NCBI GenBank assembly: GCA_014218235.1 | Contig: CM024758.1 | Coordinates: forward strand, 74,658,206 to 74,722,205 | DNA from: Colocasia esculenta | Taxonomy: Eukaryota; Streptophyta; Magnoliopsida; Alismatales; Araceae | DNA length: 64,000 bases | Direction of reading: 5' to 3' | Shown here: positions 1-11,573 of the stretch, piece after piece | Position numbering within the stretch: the first letter of the stretch is position 1 | Layout: every line of letters begins with the position of its first letter | Program-made: the position numbers and the translations under genes | The notes under the pieces: model-generated | What the model was told of the DNA's origin: nothing | What the model saw: the letters and a program-made list of their open reading frames with translations, nothing else | Database searches by the model: none

Positions 1-1073
1 TATGCTGTAGAAATTAATCTGGATCATGTCCCCTTGCATTCTTCTCTATCATCATTGACATGATCTTTAGTTCATCATTGTCCATTGCTTGGAAAATCAT
101 GTTGGCCATAAATGAATGAATGGAATTACCAGAAATTATTGGAACTTCGGTTCACAACTATACCTGTGCAAATAGGGCCCAGTCTGATCTTATGAGGAGC
201 ACCCGAAATACTTATAAATCGCGAGAGTATATGATCCATTGAGGTGTCTGGCAATCACCTAATTGACTGCAAGATTGATCTGGGTAATCTCCGCACTGTT
301 ATTGAATGATTGATTGATTGAACTGTTATATGTGAAATGGCCAAATCTATTGTACATGTCATCGTTATTGAACTCAATATGTCATTGTCCACTGGAATTC
401 TACGGAATTCAACATGAGATATCCATTGTATATGTTATTGAATTTCCTCTACATGTCAAGTGATCTTATTGTCATCTATCTCATTGATATTCATTTCGTT
501 CTACATGAGAATTGTCATGAATTTCTACTGAGCCATCCTCGTACATGATATAGCTTGGATTTGTCACTATCGTTATTGTCATAAGAATTGCATGATAGTA
601 TTGCCAATATTAACATGTTAATTACGTAAAGCATGCCCACACCATGAGATGTAAATCCTACTAGGCTCTAGTGCACTCACACCTACTTTCCTTAATATTT
701 TCAGGTAATGATTATGAAGAGCTTGAGAATGATGGGACTGAGGACGAGTGATGGGCTGCTCGAGTGTACCAGTCTATGTAGCTCGTCAGCCATTGAAGTA
801 TAGAGTTCATAGCGTCTGTAATAGTTAGGTTTAAATTCTTGAAGTCTTATGTACTGGAGATACAATATTGGGCTCTGTTATTGGCCCTGATGATGTAAGA
901 TTTTAAATTAGTTGAATGGAAATGAAATAAAGGTTATTTTGGCTGGCATTCTTATTGTCTCACGTCTTGTGTTATATTTAGTTGTTACTTTGAATTACTC
1001 GACTGTGATACTCACACTTTATCGTTCATGCACTCCGATATTTATTTCCGTTACTAAATGTCGGGGCATGACA
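1..1073 (+). mobile_element. 3' part of a family A Ty3 LTR, + orientation
   Basis: This is the last ~1.07 kb of a long LTR. It ends GGGGCATGACA at 1,073. The same end appears inverted at 2,356 and, diverged, at 31,810, which defines family A. It carries a pyrimidine-rich splice acceptor ending at 704 (TTTTCAG) that matches the leader-intron acceptor at 31,473. No gene is seen in it. The base after its terminus is inside a reverse transcriptase reading frame on the other strand, so it probably belongs to a second family A element inserted there, with its start left of the window. It is clearly diverged from the inverted copy at 2,356. Confidence 0.8.
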
Positions 1074-2190
1074 GGTTAATGGCACTGCAATCTTTGAGAA
1101 ATCATTTATGAATCTTTTGTAATACCCTGCTAATCCTAGAAAGCTTCTGATCTCTGTGACACTTGTCGATCTTTCCCACTTCAATACTACCTCTACCTTT
1201 GATGGATCAATAGCGATACCATCCTTGGTTACTACATGCCCCAAAAAGGATACTTCCTCTAGCCAAAATTCACACTTACTTAGCTTGGAGTACAATTTGT
1301 TATCCGTCAAAATTTGTAATGAAATCCTCAAATGTTCCTTGTGCTCTTCTTTTGTTTTTGAATAGATCAATATATCATCAATGAATACCACCACAAATTT
1401 ATCAAGGTAGGGGTGATAAATACTATTTATCAGCTGCATGAAAACTGCAGGAGCATTTGTTAGTCCAAAAGGCATAACAATGAATTCATAATGCCCACAC
1501 CTGCTTCAGAAGGCTATCTTATATACATCTTCTCATTTGATCCTCAATTGATGATAGCCGGATCGGAGATCTATCTTAGAGAAATATTTAGCTCCATACA
1601 GTTGATCAAATAATTCATCAATCCTTGGTAGGGGATATTTGTTCTTGATTGTTAATTGATTCAGTTGCCTGTAGTCTATGCACAACCTCATCGACCCATC
1701 CTTCTTCTTGACAAAGGGAACAGGTGCACTCCATGGTGATGTGCTTGGTCGAATAAACCCTTTCTCTAGCAGTTCCATCAGTTGCTCCTTTAATTCCTTC
1801 AATTCTGCGGGGGACATTCTATAAGGTGCCCTAGACACTTGTGCTGCTCCAGGGATCAACTCAATAGTGAAGTCGACCTCTCGCTAAAGAGGAATACTTG
1901 GCAAGTCTTCAGAAATACATCAGCGTACTCGCTGACAATAGGGATGTTCTCAATCTTGACATCCTTCTTTGTGGTGACAACTGCGGCTATAAAGGCTATA
2001 CAACCTCTCCTTATCATCCTCTTTGCTTGTAGTGTAGAGATGAGGGATAGTCTTCTGCGGTTTCTATCTCCTAGTAACACTAGCTTTGGATGCTGACTAA
2101 ATGTTACCCGACTTTTCTTACAGTTGACACTAGCCCCATGTTCAAACAACCAGTCTGCTCCTAGTATCACATCATTATCATTAGGTATTA
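1074..2190 (-). pseudogene. Family A Ty3 pol remnant: protease C-terminus and partial reverse transcriptase
   Basis: Read leftwards, the region encodes the end of an aspartic protease (DVILGADW at about 2,160) and then a Ty3 reverse transcriptase with LCIDYRQLN, FSKIDLRSGYHQL, PFGLTNAP, the catalytic FIDD motif and FLGHVVTKDG. It stops after RSFLGLAGYYKRF, where an inverted LTR abuts exactly at 1,073. Gag and the protease active site are missing: only about 150 bp separate the primer site from the protease remnant. Stops break the frame near 1,530 and near the 1,856 overlap. The protein is closely related to that at 25,999-28,821, so both belong to one chromovirus family. It cannot make an active enzyme. 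Confidence 0.85.
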
Positions 2191-2341
2191 ACCTTAATTG
2201 AGCATAATCTTAGTTAGGTGAACTTAACCCGTGTTTTCTACCCCAATCTCACTGTTGATTTCAAACATGTTGCCATACGTGGTTTCATTTTGGTTAAGCC
2301 TAATAGTTTCCTATTTGCCCAGTACTTAAGGGAAAATCTAG

Positions 2342-2353
2342 GCTCTGATACCA
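2342..2353 (-). other. Primer-binding site of the family A element
   Basis: On the minus strand this reads TGGTATCAGAGC, complementary to the 3' end of plant initiator tRNA-Met. It lies two bases inside the LTR end at 2,356 and fixes the element's orientation. Confidence 0.85.
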
Positions 2354-2355
2354 AC

Positions 2356-3071
2356 TGTCACGCCCTGACATTTAGCAGCGGAAAATAAACGTCGAGAGCA
2401 TGAACGATAGAAGTATGAGTATCACAGTCGAGTAATTCAGAGTAACAACTAAGTATAACTTCAGACTTGAGACAATAATATTGCCGGCCAAATACTCTTT
2501 ATTTCATTTCCATCAAACTAATTTAAAACCTTACATCATCAGAGCCAAACACAAGGCACAATATTGTATTTTAAATACATAAGAAATTAAAGGAAATAAA
2601 CTTATATATTACAGACACTTTCAAATCTAATCTTCTTGGCTGACTAGCTATATGAAAGGGTACAGTTGAGCAGCTCATCACTCGTCCCCAGCCCCATCTC
2701 CAATTCTTCATAATCATTTTCTAAAAATATTAGGGAAAATAAGTGTGAGCGCACTAGCACCCAGTAGGATTTACATCTCATGGTGCGTGCATGCTTTACG
2801 TAATTAACATGTTAACAGGTAAGATGCTATCATGCAATACTCATGACAATAACGATAGTCACAAATCCAAGCTATAACATGTACGTGGATGGTTTAGTGA
2901 CAGTTTCCATGACAATTCCCATGTAGGACGGAACGATTATCAATGAGATAGATGACAGTACGATCACTTGACATATAGAGGGATTCAATAACATATACAA
3001 TGGATATCTCATGTTGAATTCTGTGGAATTCCAATAGACAATGACATATTGGTTCCAATAACGATGACATG
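2356..3071 (-). mobile_element. Family A 5' LTR, 3'-terminal segment
   Basis: This is the inverted counterpart of 1-1,073, from the LTR terminus next to the primer site to the point where a Copia LTR inserted. Joined with 4,920-5,525 and 16,995-18,797 it makes one LTR of about 3.1 kb. The leader-intron acceptor seen in related copies is weakened here (near 2,717). No gene. Confidence 0.8.
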
Positions 3072-3534
3072 TGTTGAGTTATGGTTATGTAAATAACCAT
3101 ACTCACTGACTTGATCATTGCTTTAATCTATTTTTCATGATGACATAATTCTGGTCAATCATGTTAAGCACACAACTTCAAGCAATATTGTGTTTTGATG
3201 ATGACATTTTGTACACAATCTGATGTCATATTGTATATATGTGGAAGATTGTTGAGTTGTGTATTCATTTGGATAATGACTAAAAACCTTCATGTTGATG
3301 ATGTCTACACACTCATACTTTGATTTTATTGATGACTACAACATTTGATTGTGTATGATGTCCAAACACTCCTACTTTGATTTTGATTTGATTTTGATGA
3401 TGACATATTACACATATTACAATAATGACTAAACAACATGTTTTTGATGCTTAATATTTCATATTTTACTGATAATAACATGTTTTGATGGTTCACACTT
3501 CATATATATAGGTTCACATAATTTTGTCAAAGTT

Positions 3535-3797
3535 GTCTCGACACAAGTCCATTGTGTGTCAACACATCCATTGCTGTCCAGAAAATAGTCAGAAGAGAAG
3601 ACGCCAGTTGTGTCGACACAGGTTCATTGTGCGTCGATACACCCTCTACATCCAGAAAACAATCTGAAGAGAAGAAGCCAGTTGTGTCGACACACAATTG
3701 ATTTGTGTCGACACACATGTTAATTTCTAGAGAAATCAGCCAGTTGTGTTGACACACAATTGACTTGTGTCGACACACAGTTGACTTGTGTCAACAC
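3535..3797 (+). repeat. Array of GTGTCGACAC palindromes in 21-bp phase
   Basis: Nine copies or near copies of a 10-bp palindrome start at 3,535, 3,556, 3,610, 3,631, 3,684, 3,705, 3,746, 3,767 and 3,788. Within each group the start-to-start distance is exactly 21 bp. The array lies just upstream of the TATA box of the solo Copia LTR. Confidence 0.9.
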
Positions 3798-3915
3798 ACT
3801 TCGACTGAAGCTCAAAAACATGAATTTTTTGAACACGTGTCAGCTTGGGAATCAAAGGATCTGACCTATATTTTTGTGCCCACACACCCCAAGGCATCAC
3901 ATGGACACATGGGGC

Positions 3916-3922
3916 TATAAAT
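3916..3922 (+). promoter_or_regulatory. TATA box of the solo Copia LTR
   Basis: TATAAAT in the context GGGGCTATAAATACC. The same context recurs at 58,204 in the related LTR, so this is the likely core promoter of the family. Confidence 0.75.
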
Positions 3923-4919
3923 ACCTATAATCCTCGTACTCCAATGGCAAGCCAGCCCATACAATTCCCAGAAAAGGTTTTTGGTGGCAAAAAGGGGTCT
4001 CTCCAGTGCCTTGCTCAATTTTTTGAAGTTGCAGACCAGTCTTTCAACATAGAGGACATGGGAAACAATGTCAAGCTCTAGAGAATGAAGTGGCGTGCTC
4101 AAGAAGGAGCAGATCTGAAGAAGTGCAGCAGCACCAGAAGAAGAAATTGCAATCCAGAAGCTACTGAAGCAGAGCAGTGCCGACAAGAAGAAGAAGAAGA
4201 AGAAGGAAAAGAAGAAGAGGAGGAGAAGTAGCAGAATTGAGGAAGAAACATTGTGGATTTGTGATCGTGCTGATTAGATCAATATTTGAAGGTATATGTC
4301 TTTCCTCACTCACACCTTTTCTCAACTCAATTCATGTATCTGTGTGTGTGTACTAATTGGAGATTAGTACGTGGAGTTTATGATCATGTGTGCTTTGTGA
4401 TCTATGCTAGCTTGTGTATAGATCAAATCCGTGTGTGTGGTGTGTAGATCAGATCGAGGATAGAGGATCTGACCTTCTGTGAACTTGATCTAGCGTGTGT
4501 GTGTGTCTAAGCCTTAGTGCTCGTGTGTCTGTTGTACTCAGTTCTTTGAGTAGTGTGTGCCTCACTGTGTGAGGGGTCGATGTAGGAGTCACTGGATGTG
4601 ATCTCTGAACCACCTTAAAATCCCTTGTGCACTGTGGTTTGATTTGTGGTTTGCATTGTATTGCGCTAGATGCATGCATAGGGATTTTGCCTACACACTA
4701 ATTAATTTGTTCACACACATTAATCACATATTTGATACTTACACTGTTTGATAAAGTGTTTCTCACATTTTGATAAGGCACATTGCATCAGATCAGAGGG
4801 GTTTTAATTGAGTAGATTCTTTATTTCGAAGTAATTTTTAAATTGCTTAAGTTTTCACTGCAAATCTATTCAACCCCCTTCTAGGTTTGCCATTACCAAA
4901 ATCCGATCCTAACAACATG

Positions 4920-5525
4920 TAAAATAGATTTGGCCATTTCACATATAACAGTTCAATCAATCAATCAATCATTCAATAACAATGTGGAAATTACCTAGAT
5001 CAATCTTGCATTCAATTACGTGATTGCCAGACACCTCAATGGATCATATACTCATGCGATTATAAGTATTTCTGCTACTCCTCCCAGGACCAGACTAAGC
5101 CCTATTTGCAGAGGCATAGTTGTGAACCGAAGTTCCAATAGTTTTTGGTAATTCCATTCATTCATTTATGGCCAACATGATTTTCGAAGCAATGGACAAT
5201 TATGAACTAAAGATCATGTCAATGATGATAGAGAACAAGGTAAGGGGACATGATCCAAATTAATTTTGGCAGCATAGCGGCTTAATATCATTAGTTCAAT
5301 CTTTACATTTAGTGGCTTGGTTTCAATGTTATCAAATCACTCTCATGAGAAGTAGATAAAATAGTAGTGCAATGTATCTTCGGGGTACTTCAATGGTACA
5401 ACCAACTCGGTCTCTATGAGGAAATCCAAGGAGTACGAACATTTACGGAGGTCTTAAGAGAAGGTCATTATATTGTCGATACGGAATGACCGGCCGTGAG
5501 TTTCCAATCCCCCAAGAAAGGGATG
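4920..5525 (-). mobile_element. Family A 5' LTR, middle segment
   Basis: This continues the inverted LTR after the solo Copia LTR. It is the reverse complement of material near the start of the window, for example the stretch around 5,215 versus 50-80. It ends with GGATG (5,521-5,525), the left duplication of the family B insertion. No gene. Confidence 0.8.
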
Positions 5526-8500
5526 TGTAGCGACCCTCATTATACCGGTACGGTTATACCAACCCCCGTCGGTATAGCGAGCGTTGCCACAGTGGGACAT
5601 TTACCCAACGATACATTCAGCTGAGATACACGTGAATATAGAACAGAGTAGCGGAAGTAAAGAACCACTGTCTTAATTCATTCATCATCCACATTTAACA
5701 TACATGAAATCGCAATAACATTAAAGAGCTTAAAAGCTCACATAATTTGAATTGCTGAAAATTTAATACAGAAATGTCCACCATTATACATTCTTTCCAT
5801 TGATAACGCTAATACAACGTTCAATTTACATACTATGAAAAGCAAAAGTCACAAAGTGCTCCAAGGACTAATCTCCGCGCTCGGAGTCCGTCTCCACCGT
5901 CTCCTCCAACGGTGCCACGTCACCAACTACACCTGTATGCCGTAGCAAGTAGTGAGTCTAAAGACTCAGCAAGTAACACCACTCATACCATACACGTACA
6001 TGTCATAGGAGGCTCTACACACACAATTGCAAAAGACTCAACATATAACATGCTTAAACCTCGAAATGAACAATCTATCATGATAGTTCTATCAGTAAAC
6101 ACATGATACATGCTTTCAGATTTCCTTAACGATATGAATTTCCTAACACATGCTCTCTAATCATTCCTACTCATGAAATTCTACTTACATTTAACCAAAA
6201 CATGAAAGCCATTAACATGAATTCCACGCGCACATGAGAGGGAACACAACTAGCATGGAATCTACATGTTCTTTATACATATACATAACCATTTTCACAT
6301 GCTTAAGCTTGCTGGTTTTCACATGTTTTAGTAACCATAACCTACACATAAGAGCCCAATGTTATTTAAGACACAACATGTGAACAACCGAACATGGAAT
6401 TGTGTACACATATTCATTATTTGCCCCTAGCATGGGTACTAGACACTTGTACATGTAAACATGATCATAACATAAGGAAGCTACTGATTTAACATGGTTT
6501 CAGATTTGTCACAGCATGGATTTCCATATCATATGTTCACATTTTGGTCTCACATTTCTTTACACAATTCCAATCACATGAGTTGCACTTTACACATACA
6601 CATTACACATTGTTCACTTTCACGTTGACACATGGACACATTCACATTTACACATTCACATTCACACTTTCCATTTAGTGCCGTGACACATAGTCCAAAC
6701 CACCAAGAAGGACACAAACACATCACTTCACATAGACGCCATCTAGGCAATTCAATGGCGACTCTTGGACTGCGCAGACCGGGAGAACAAGCCCACCCTA
6801 ACCAGTGGTACTTGTCCACCTCCAGGATTTCCCCCTAATGCCCTTAGGGTCACTTACACATTGAACCTTCTCAGGGGGACTTTTCCCTGATACGGTTCCA
6901 CTGCCCTCTGTGGACGCAATGTCACACTTGGCACATTTACATATTTACACATTTTTACCGATTTTCACATAGTTGGACACATGTCACTCTCAATTCATTT
7001 ACTTTCTCACTCACATGCACATTCTCTGTTCTCCTATCATGACACTACAGATTTCAGACATTCACAAGCAAGTAATTCCATTAATCAAGTTGGGTTAAAC
7101 AAGAATCAACTCATTTACAATGACATGCATCAATTTCACATTTTTCATGAAAATTTTCATAAGACACCGTGCTCCGGTCCAAATGACCTGAAATTTTAAT
7201 CACAAACTAATTTCGGGTTTAGGACCCTTCATGCAATTTTTCAGATTTTTATGATTTAAAATGAATTTACAAAAATCAAACATCCATTTTTCATGCCATT
7301 CGTAATTCAAGTCAATATGGAATTATATACAAGTCACAATTCTAGCAACCTACTGTCTGAACCCTACATGTATAGAGCTACATAATTTATTCCTCAATTT
7401 GGGGGGTGATGCCTGGTTTACCAAGGATTTATCATAACTTATGCAAAATTTCTATTTCCCAAACAACACCTCCATTAATTTACACAAGCATGGCAAAATC
7501 TCAATTTTCGGAATAGGGCTGATCCATACATGCATGATCCTCACAAACTTGGGCATACAGACTAATCCTAAATCATGCAACAGTAGATTGACAAGATTAA
7601 CAACTAATTATGCTTGTAATTTCATGGAACAAAATAACCTCTCTCATTCACCACCATGCACACTCATCCATCCAAACACCACATTTACTAGTATACATAG
7701 TGTATAGGGTTACCATATATCCTCATCACGGAAAAACCCATCGAAATTAATCATATAAGAAGAGAGAACATGTTTCAGTTCTGTCCTGAAGAACTTGGCG
7801 GCAGTCTCTGGCCGCTTATTCAGCGTTATCGGCATAGTCGATGGACGCCAAGCATGATCTCAGCGTCAAGGGACATTGCCGTTAATGTCGGGTCTGTGCA
7901 GAACACGGACCCGAGCTGCAAAGATGGGGTGAATGTGGGGGTCTAGGACACGAGGAAAATTTCATAAAAATTGTAGAATCGACCTAGGCACATACGGGGA
8001 CGTTATGGTTAGGTTACTTGCCTCTAGGAAATTGCTCCAATGGATCTAGGGCTTGGAGAAGCTCTCCTTGGGCAGTCCCAAAAGTTGCAAAAAGGCCTCC
8101 AAGATCTCCTCCCTCCAGGTTCTTGGATGACGATGGCTCCAAGGTGCGGCCGGGGAAATCTCCTCCTCCACTCCAGCTAGCTTCTTGTCGTGGAAGAAGG
8201 CCGGATCCAGCTTCAGAGGGTCAGATTTTTGGGTGCAAAGTGGGGGTTTTTCTCAGCTTTCCTCTAGGGTTTCTTCTCTTCTTTCTCTCTTGCAAAAGAG
8301 TGAAGAGAGGGGTTGGGGAAGCAGATTCGGGTTTAGACATATGGGAGAGGCTTCTCTCCCACACATGGGGTGACAAGATGGGCTTCAGACCGTTGGGGAA
8401 CATCTCCCCAATGGGTGAGATGCCTTCTTCCGGAATTTCTGGCTCTGCATCGCATGCAGGTCAGAGAAGTTGGCGTCCACATCGTTAGACGATGGGGTTA

Positions 8501-8799
8501 GTGTTGGCGTCCATGGGTGGACGCTGACATCACCTCGACGTCATGCTATTGACGCCTATAGGGCCTTCGGGCAGAAGTCTAAAACATGCAGAAACCATGC
8601 ACCTTTTACACCTATATACATGCTATATGTATACGTTATAATGTACCCACTACCATCAAGCATTACACACATTATTTATTATATACATACACACATAAGT
8701 ACACTAATTAATACATACGTAGATACATACATACGTACATATACAACATGAATTATTTACATGCATTACAATAATGCAATAAAACTCGAGGGCCTTACA
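5526..8799 (-). mobile_element. Family B 3' LTR
   Basis: In element orientation the LTR starts TGTAAGGCCCTCGAG at 8,799 and ends GGTCGCTACA at 5,526. A TATA-like stretch lies near 8,335. Downstream sits a long leader with a predicted GC-AG intron: donor AG|GCAAGT with intron start at 8,021, acceptor TACAG ending at 5,933. The LTR also holds GCGTC/GACGC dyads (8,473-8,556) and the conserved block around 6,720-6,860 that is shared with other LTR families. Apparent short reading frames in it (for example near 8,018-8,488) follow from LTR sequence shared with the other copies and are not genes. Confidence 0.88.
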
Positions 8800-8812
8800 C
8801 CCCTCTCCCCTT
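8800..8812 (-). other. Polypurine tract of family B
   Basis: On the minus strand this reads AAGGGGAGAGGGG directly against the 3' LTR start. It is preceded by TTCGAGGACGAA, the same context found before the family C tract at 38,621. Confidence 0.85.
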
Positions 8813-8844
8813 AAAGAAACTTCGTCCTCGAAGTTAGAACGACA

Positions 8845-9551
8845 CTACTCAAACAAAAGGGGATACTTCTTCTTCATCGCATCCTCAAGCTCCCACGTAG
8901 CCTCCTCTCGTGAGAAGTTCCGCCAGAGAACTTTCACCGACGCAATACTCTTGTTCCGGAGATGCTGAACCTTCCGGTCAAGAATAGCTACTGGTTGCTC
9001 GACATACGAAAGATCTGGCTGGATCTCCACTGGCTCATGACTAATCACATGCGACAGATCTCGGACATACTTCCTGAGCATCGATCGTGGAACACACGGT
9101 GAATGCTAGCCAAAGCTGGGGGTAATGCTAGCTCATATGCCACGCTGCCCAAATGTCTGAGAATCTCATAAGGGCCAATAAACGTAGGGCTCAACTTACT
9201 ATGCCTGCCAAATCTGACGACACCACGAGTAGGCGATATCTTCAGAAGACATGATCGCCACCCTCGAACTCCAAATCCTTCCTCCTGTTGTCGGCATAAA
9301 CTCTTCTGTCTATCCTGTGCCGTAACAAGCCTCTTTCTGATAAGCTGGACCTTATCCGAAGTCTCCTGAACTAACTCCGGACCGATCAACTGCCTATCAC
9401 CAGTATCCTCCCAACATAACGGAGATCTACAGGGCCTACCATACAACGCCTCAAATGGAGCCCATACCAATACTCGCATGAAAGCTGTTGTTGTATGCGA
9501 ACTCCACAAGAGGTAAATGGCGCTCCCAATCATCCTTCCAATCCAGAACAC
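8845..9551 (-). pseudogene. Family B integrase C-terminus and chromodomain
   Basis: Two overlapping frames on the minus strand carry the end of integrase. They include the GPYEIL and VAYELALP motifs typical of the Ty3 integrase C-terminal domain. The LRKY linker follows, then a chromodomain-like tail with VKVLW and ATWELEDAM. Such tails direct chromovirus integration to particular chromatin. The frame shifts near 9,060-9,080, and another break separates this part from the integrase core near 9,500. A stop after LLFE at 8,845 is probably the natural end of pol. Not functional as it stands. Confidence 0.8.
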
Positions 9552-10341
9552 ACGCTCTCAACATATCCTCGAGCGTCTGGATAGTCCTCTCGGACAGTCC
9601 ATCGGTCTGGGGATGAAACTCCGAACTGAGCTTCAGCTCCGAACCTAAAGCATCCTGAAGACCCCTTCCACAACCTCGAAGTAAATCTCGGATCTCGATC
9701 CGAAATGATCGACTTCGCACACCATGCAATCTAATGATACCACTAACATATAATCTAGCTAAAATCTCTACTGACTGCTTCTTCTTCATAGGCAAGAAAT
9801 GAGCAGTCTTCGAGAATCTATCTACAACTACCCAAATCGAGTCATTGCCCCTTCTCGATCGAGGCAAACCCGAGACGAAATCCATAGTGACAGCCTCCCA
9901 CTTCCACACGGGAATGTCCATCCTTTGCATAAGGCCGGATGGTCGCTGTCGCTCGGCTTTCACTTGCTGACATACTAAACACCTGGATACATAATCCGCT
10001 ACATCCTTCTTCATGCCGGACCACCAAAATGATCTCTTCAAATCCTGATACATCTTAGTGTTACCCGGATGAATAGAGAATCGCGATCTATGAGTCTCCG
10101 CTAATACATGCTCACGGACATCCACCAAATCAGGGACACAAACACGGTGCTGAAATCTGATCACACCGTCCTCATCACGAGCAATGCCTGCCTTGCCTAC
10201 TAACTCTAAGAGTCTAGGGTCGGCTTCCTGTTGCTCGATCACCTCATCCAAAACCGAGGACCTAAGGGATACCTGAGCTACAAAAGCCTGGCATAGCGAT
10301 GGCTCTAACTCAGTCAATGCGCAAGCCGCATCTTCCAACAT
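9451..10341 (-). pseudogene. Family B integrase core
   Basis: The frame includes the zinc-binding HHCC module (H near HPGNTKMYQDL, then CLVC) and the first catalytic Asp in TMDFVSGLP. The strand-transfer region FHPQTDG..SERTIQTLEDM supplies the catalytic Glu. The stretch that should hold the second catalytic Asp (about 9,655-9,725) is out of frame: a 1-bp loss near 9,720 is compensated by a 1-bp gain near 9,665, so the DNA still resembles the SDRDPRF motif but the frame reads something else. The N-terminal part overlaps the RNase H frame. Inactive. Confidence 0.85.
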
Positions 10342-10842
10342 CTTTCCAATCCTGAGAGAGATGGCCTCTTTCTACTCAGCGCATCCGCTACCACATTCGC
10401 CTTCCCAGGGTGATACTGAAGGTCGAAGTCATATTCTTTCAAGAACTCAATCCATCTCCTCTGCCTCAGGTTTAATTCCTTTTGGGAGAAAAGATACTTC
10501 AAGCTCTTGTGGTCAGTAAACACCTCAAATCTGACACCATAAAGATAGTGCCTCCAGATCTTTAGTGCATGAACCACTGCTGTGAGCTCAAAGTCATGAG
10601 TCGGATAGTTCTTTCTCATGCTCCTTCAACTGACGAGAAGCATAAGCCACTACCCTTTCTTGCTGCATGAGCACACAGCCTAAACCAATCCGAGACGCAT
10701 CCGTGTAGATAGCAAAACCCTCTACACCGCTCGGTAAGACTAACACCGGGGCTGACGTGAGCTTAGTCTTCAATAATTGAAAACTACTCTCACACTTCTC
10801 GGACCAAACAAACTTCACTCCCTTTCTGGTAAGCTGAGTCAA
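10314..10842 (-). pseudogene. Family B RNase H
   Basis: Two overlapping minus-strand frames together give a Ty3 RNase H domain: AIYTDASRIGLGCVLMQ (first Asp), the VVAYASRQL region, then DFELTAVVHALKIWRHYL (Glu), FTDHKSLKYLF (Asp) and the end motif ANVVADALSRK. The frameshift lies between 10,594 and 10,619. The domain removes the RNA template during reverse transcription. It is broken by the shift but collinear with its neighbours. Confidence 0.85.
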
Positions 10843-10891
10843 AGGGGCGGCGATGGATGAAAATCCCTCAATGAATCGCCGATAATACCAG

Positions 10892-11573
10892 CTAAACCGA
10901 TAAAACTATGAATCTCCGAAGGGGTCTTGGGAATCTCCCAATCCATAACAGCCTGGACTTTGCTGGGTCAACTGCTACACCAGTACCGGAGATAACATGC
11001 CCGAGAAAATGAACCTCGCGCAACCAAAAGTCGCACTTGCTGAATTTAGCATACAACTTGTGCTCACGAAGAACCTCTAACACTACCCTCAAATGCTGAC
11101 GGTGAGTGGTCTCGTCCGGAGAGTAGACCAACACGTCATCAATAAACACTACTACAAAGCTATCTAAATAAGGCCTAAACACCCGGTTCATGAGATCCAT
11201 GAACGCTGCCGGGGCATTGGTCAATCCGAAAGGAAGGACCAGAAACTCATAATGCCCATAACGGGTTCTAAATGCCGTCTTGGATACATCCTCACTCCGT
11301 ATCTTCAACTGATGATAACCAGATTGCAAGTCAATCTTAGAAAAGACTGATGCCTCTCGCAACTGGTCAAACAAATCATCAATACGAGGTAAGGGATACC
11401 TATTCTTCACAGTCACTTGGTTCAACTTTCTGTAGTCAATGCATAACCTAAGTGACCTGTCTTTCTTCTTGACGAATAATACAGGTGCGCCCCAAGGGGA
11501 AACACTAGGGCGAATAAATCCCTTATCAAGCAACTCCTGCAACTGCCTCCTCAACTCGGCTAACTCCGCAGGT
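10892..11573 (-). pseudogene. Family B reverse transcriptase
   Basis: The frame contains the Ty3 reverse transcriptase series: LLDKGFIRPSVSPWGAP, LCIDYRKLN, FSKIDLQSGYHQL, PFGLTNAPAAFM, the catalytic FIDD and FLGHVISGTG. It is cut from the protease by loss of one base near 11,573, in the ATGGCACCT-type context seen in related copies. It loses frame again after VDPAK near 10,990, so the thumb region down to 10,843 is readable only in other frames. Otherwise a normal-length domain. Confidence 0.88.

Larger units (their letters stand above)
3072..4914 (+). mobile_element. Solo LTR of a Sirevirus-like Copia element
   Basis: An 1,843-bp LTR begins TGTTGAGTT and ends GATCCTAACA. It is flanked by the 5-bp duplication ACATG at 3,067-3,071 and 4,915-4,919, and the family A LTR resumes immediately afterwards. 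No internal domain remains, so this is a recombination product of a full element. Its second half resembles 58,960-59,287, the LTR of the Copia element at the right of the window, including the conserved CTAGATGCATGCATAGGGA stretch. It has a TATA box at 3,916 and a palindrome array upstream of it. No coding sequence. Confidence 0.9.

Noticed and set aside
3866..4186. A 106-codon minus-strand frame in the solo Copia LTR
   Set aside because: It lies antisense to the TATA box and leader, and the related LTR does not preserve it.
8018..8488. A 156-codon frame in the family B LTR
   Set aside because: It recurs at 16,229-16,678 only because the two LTRs are copies; it has no domain and lies across the predicted promoter.
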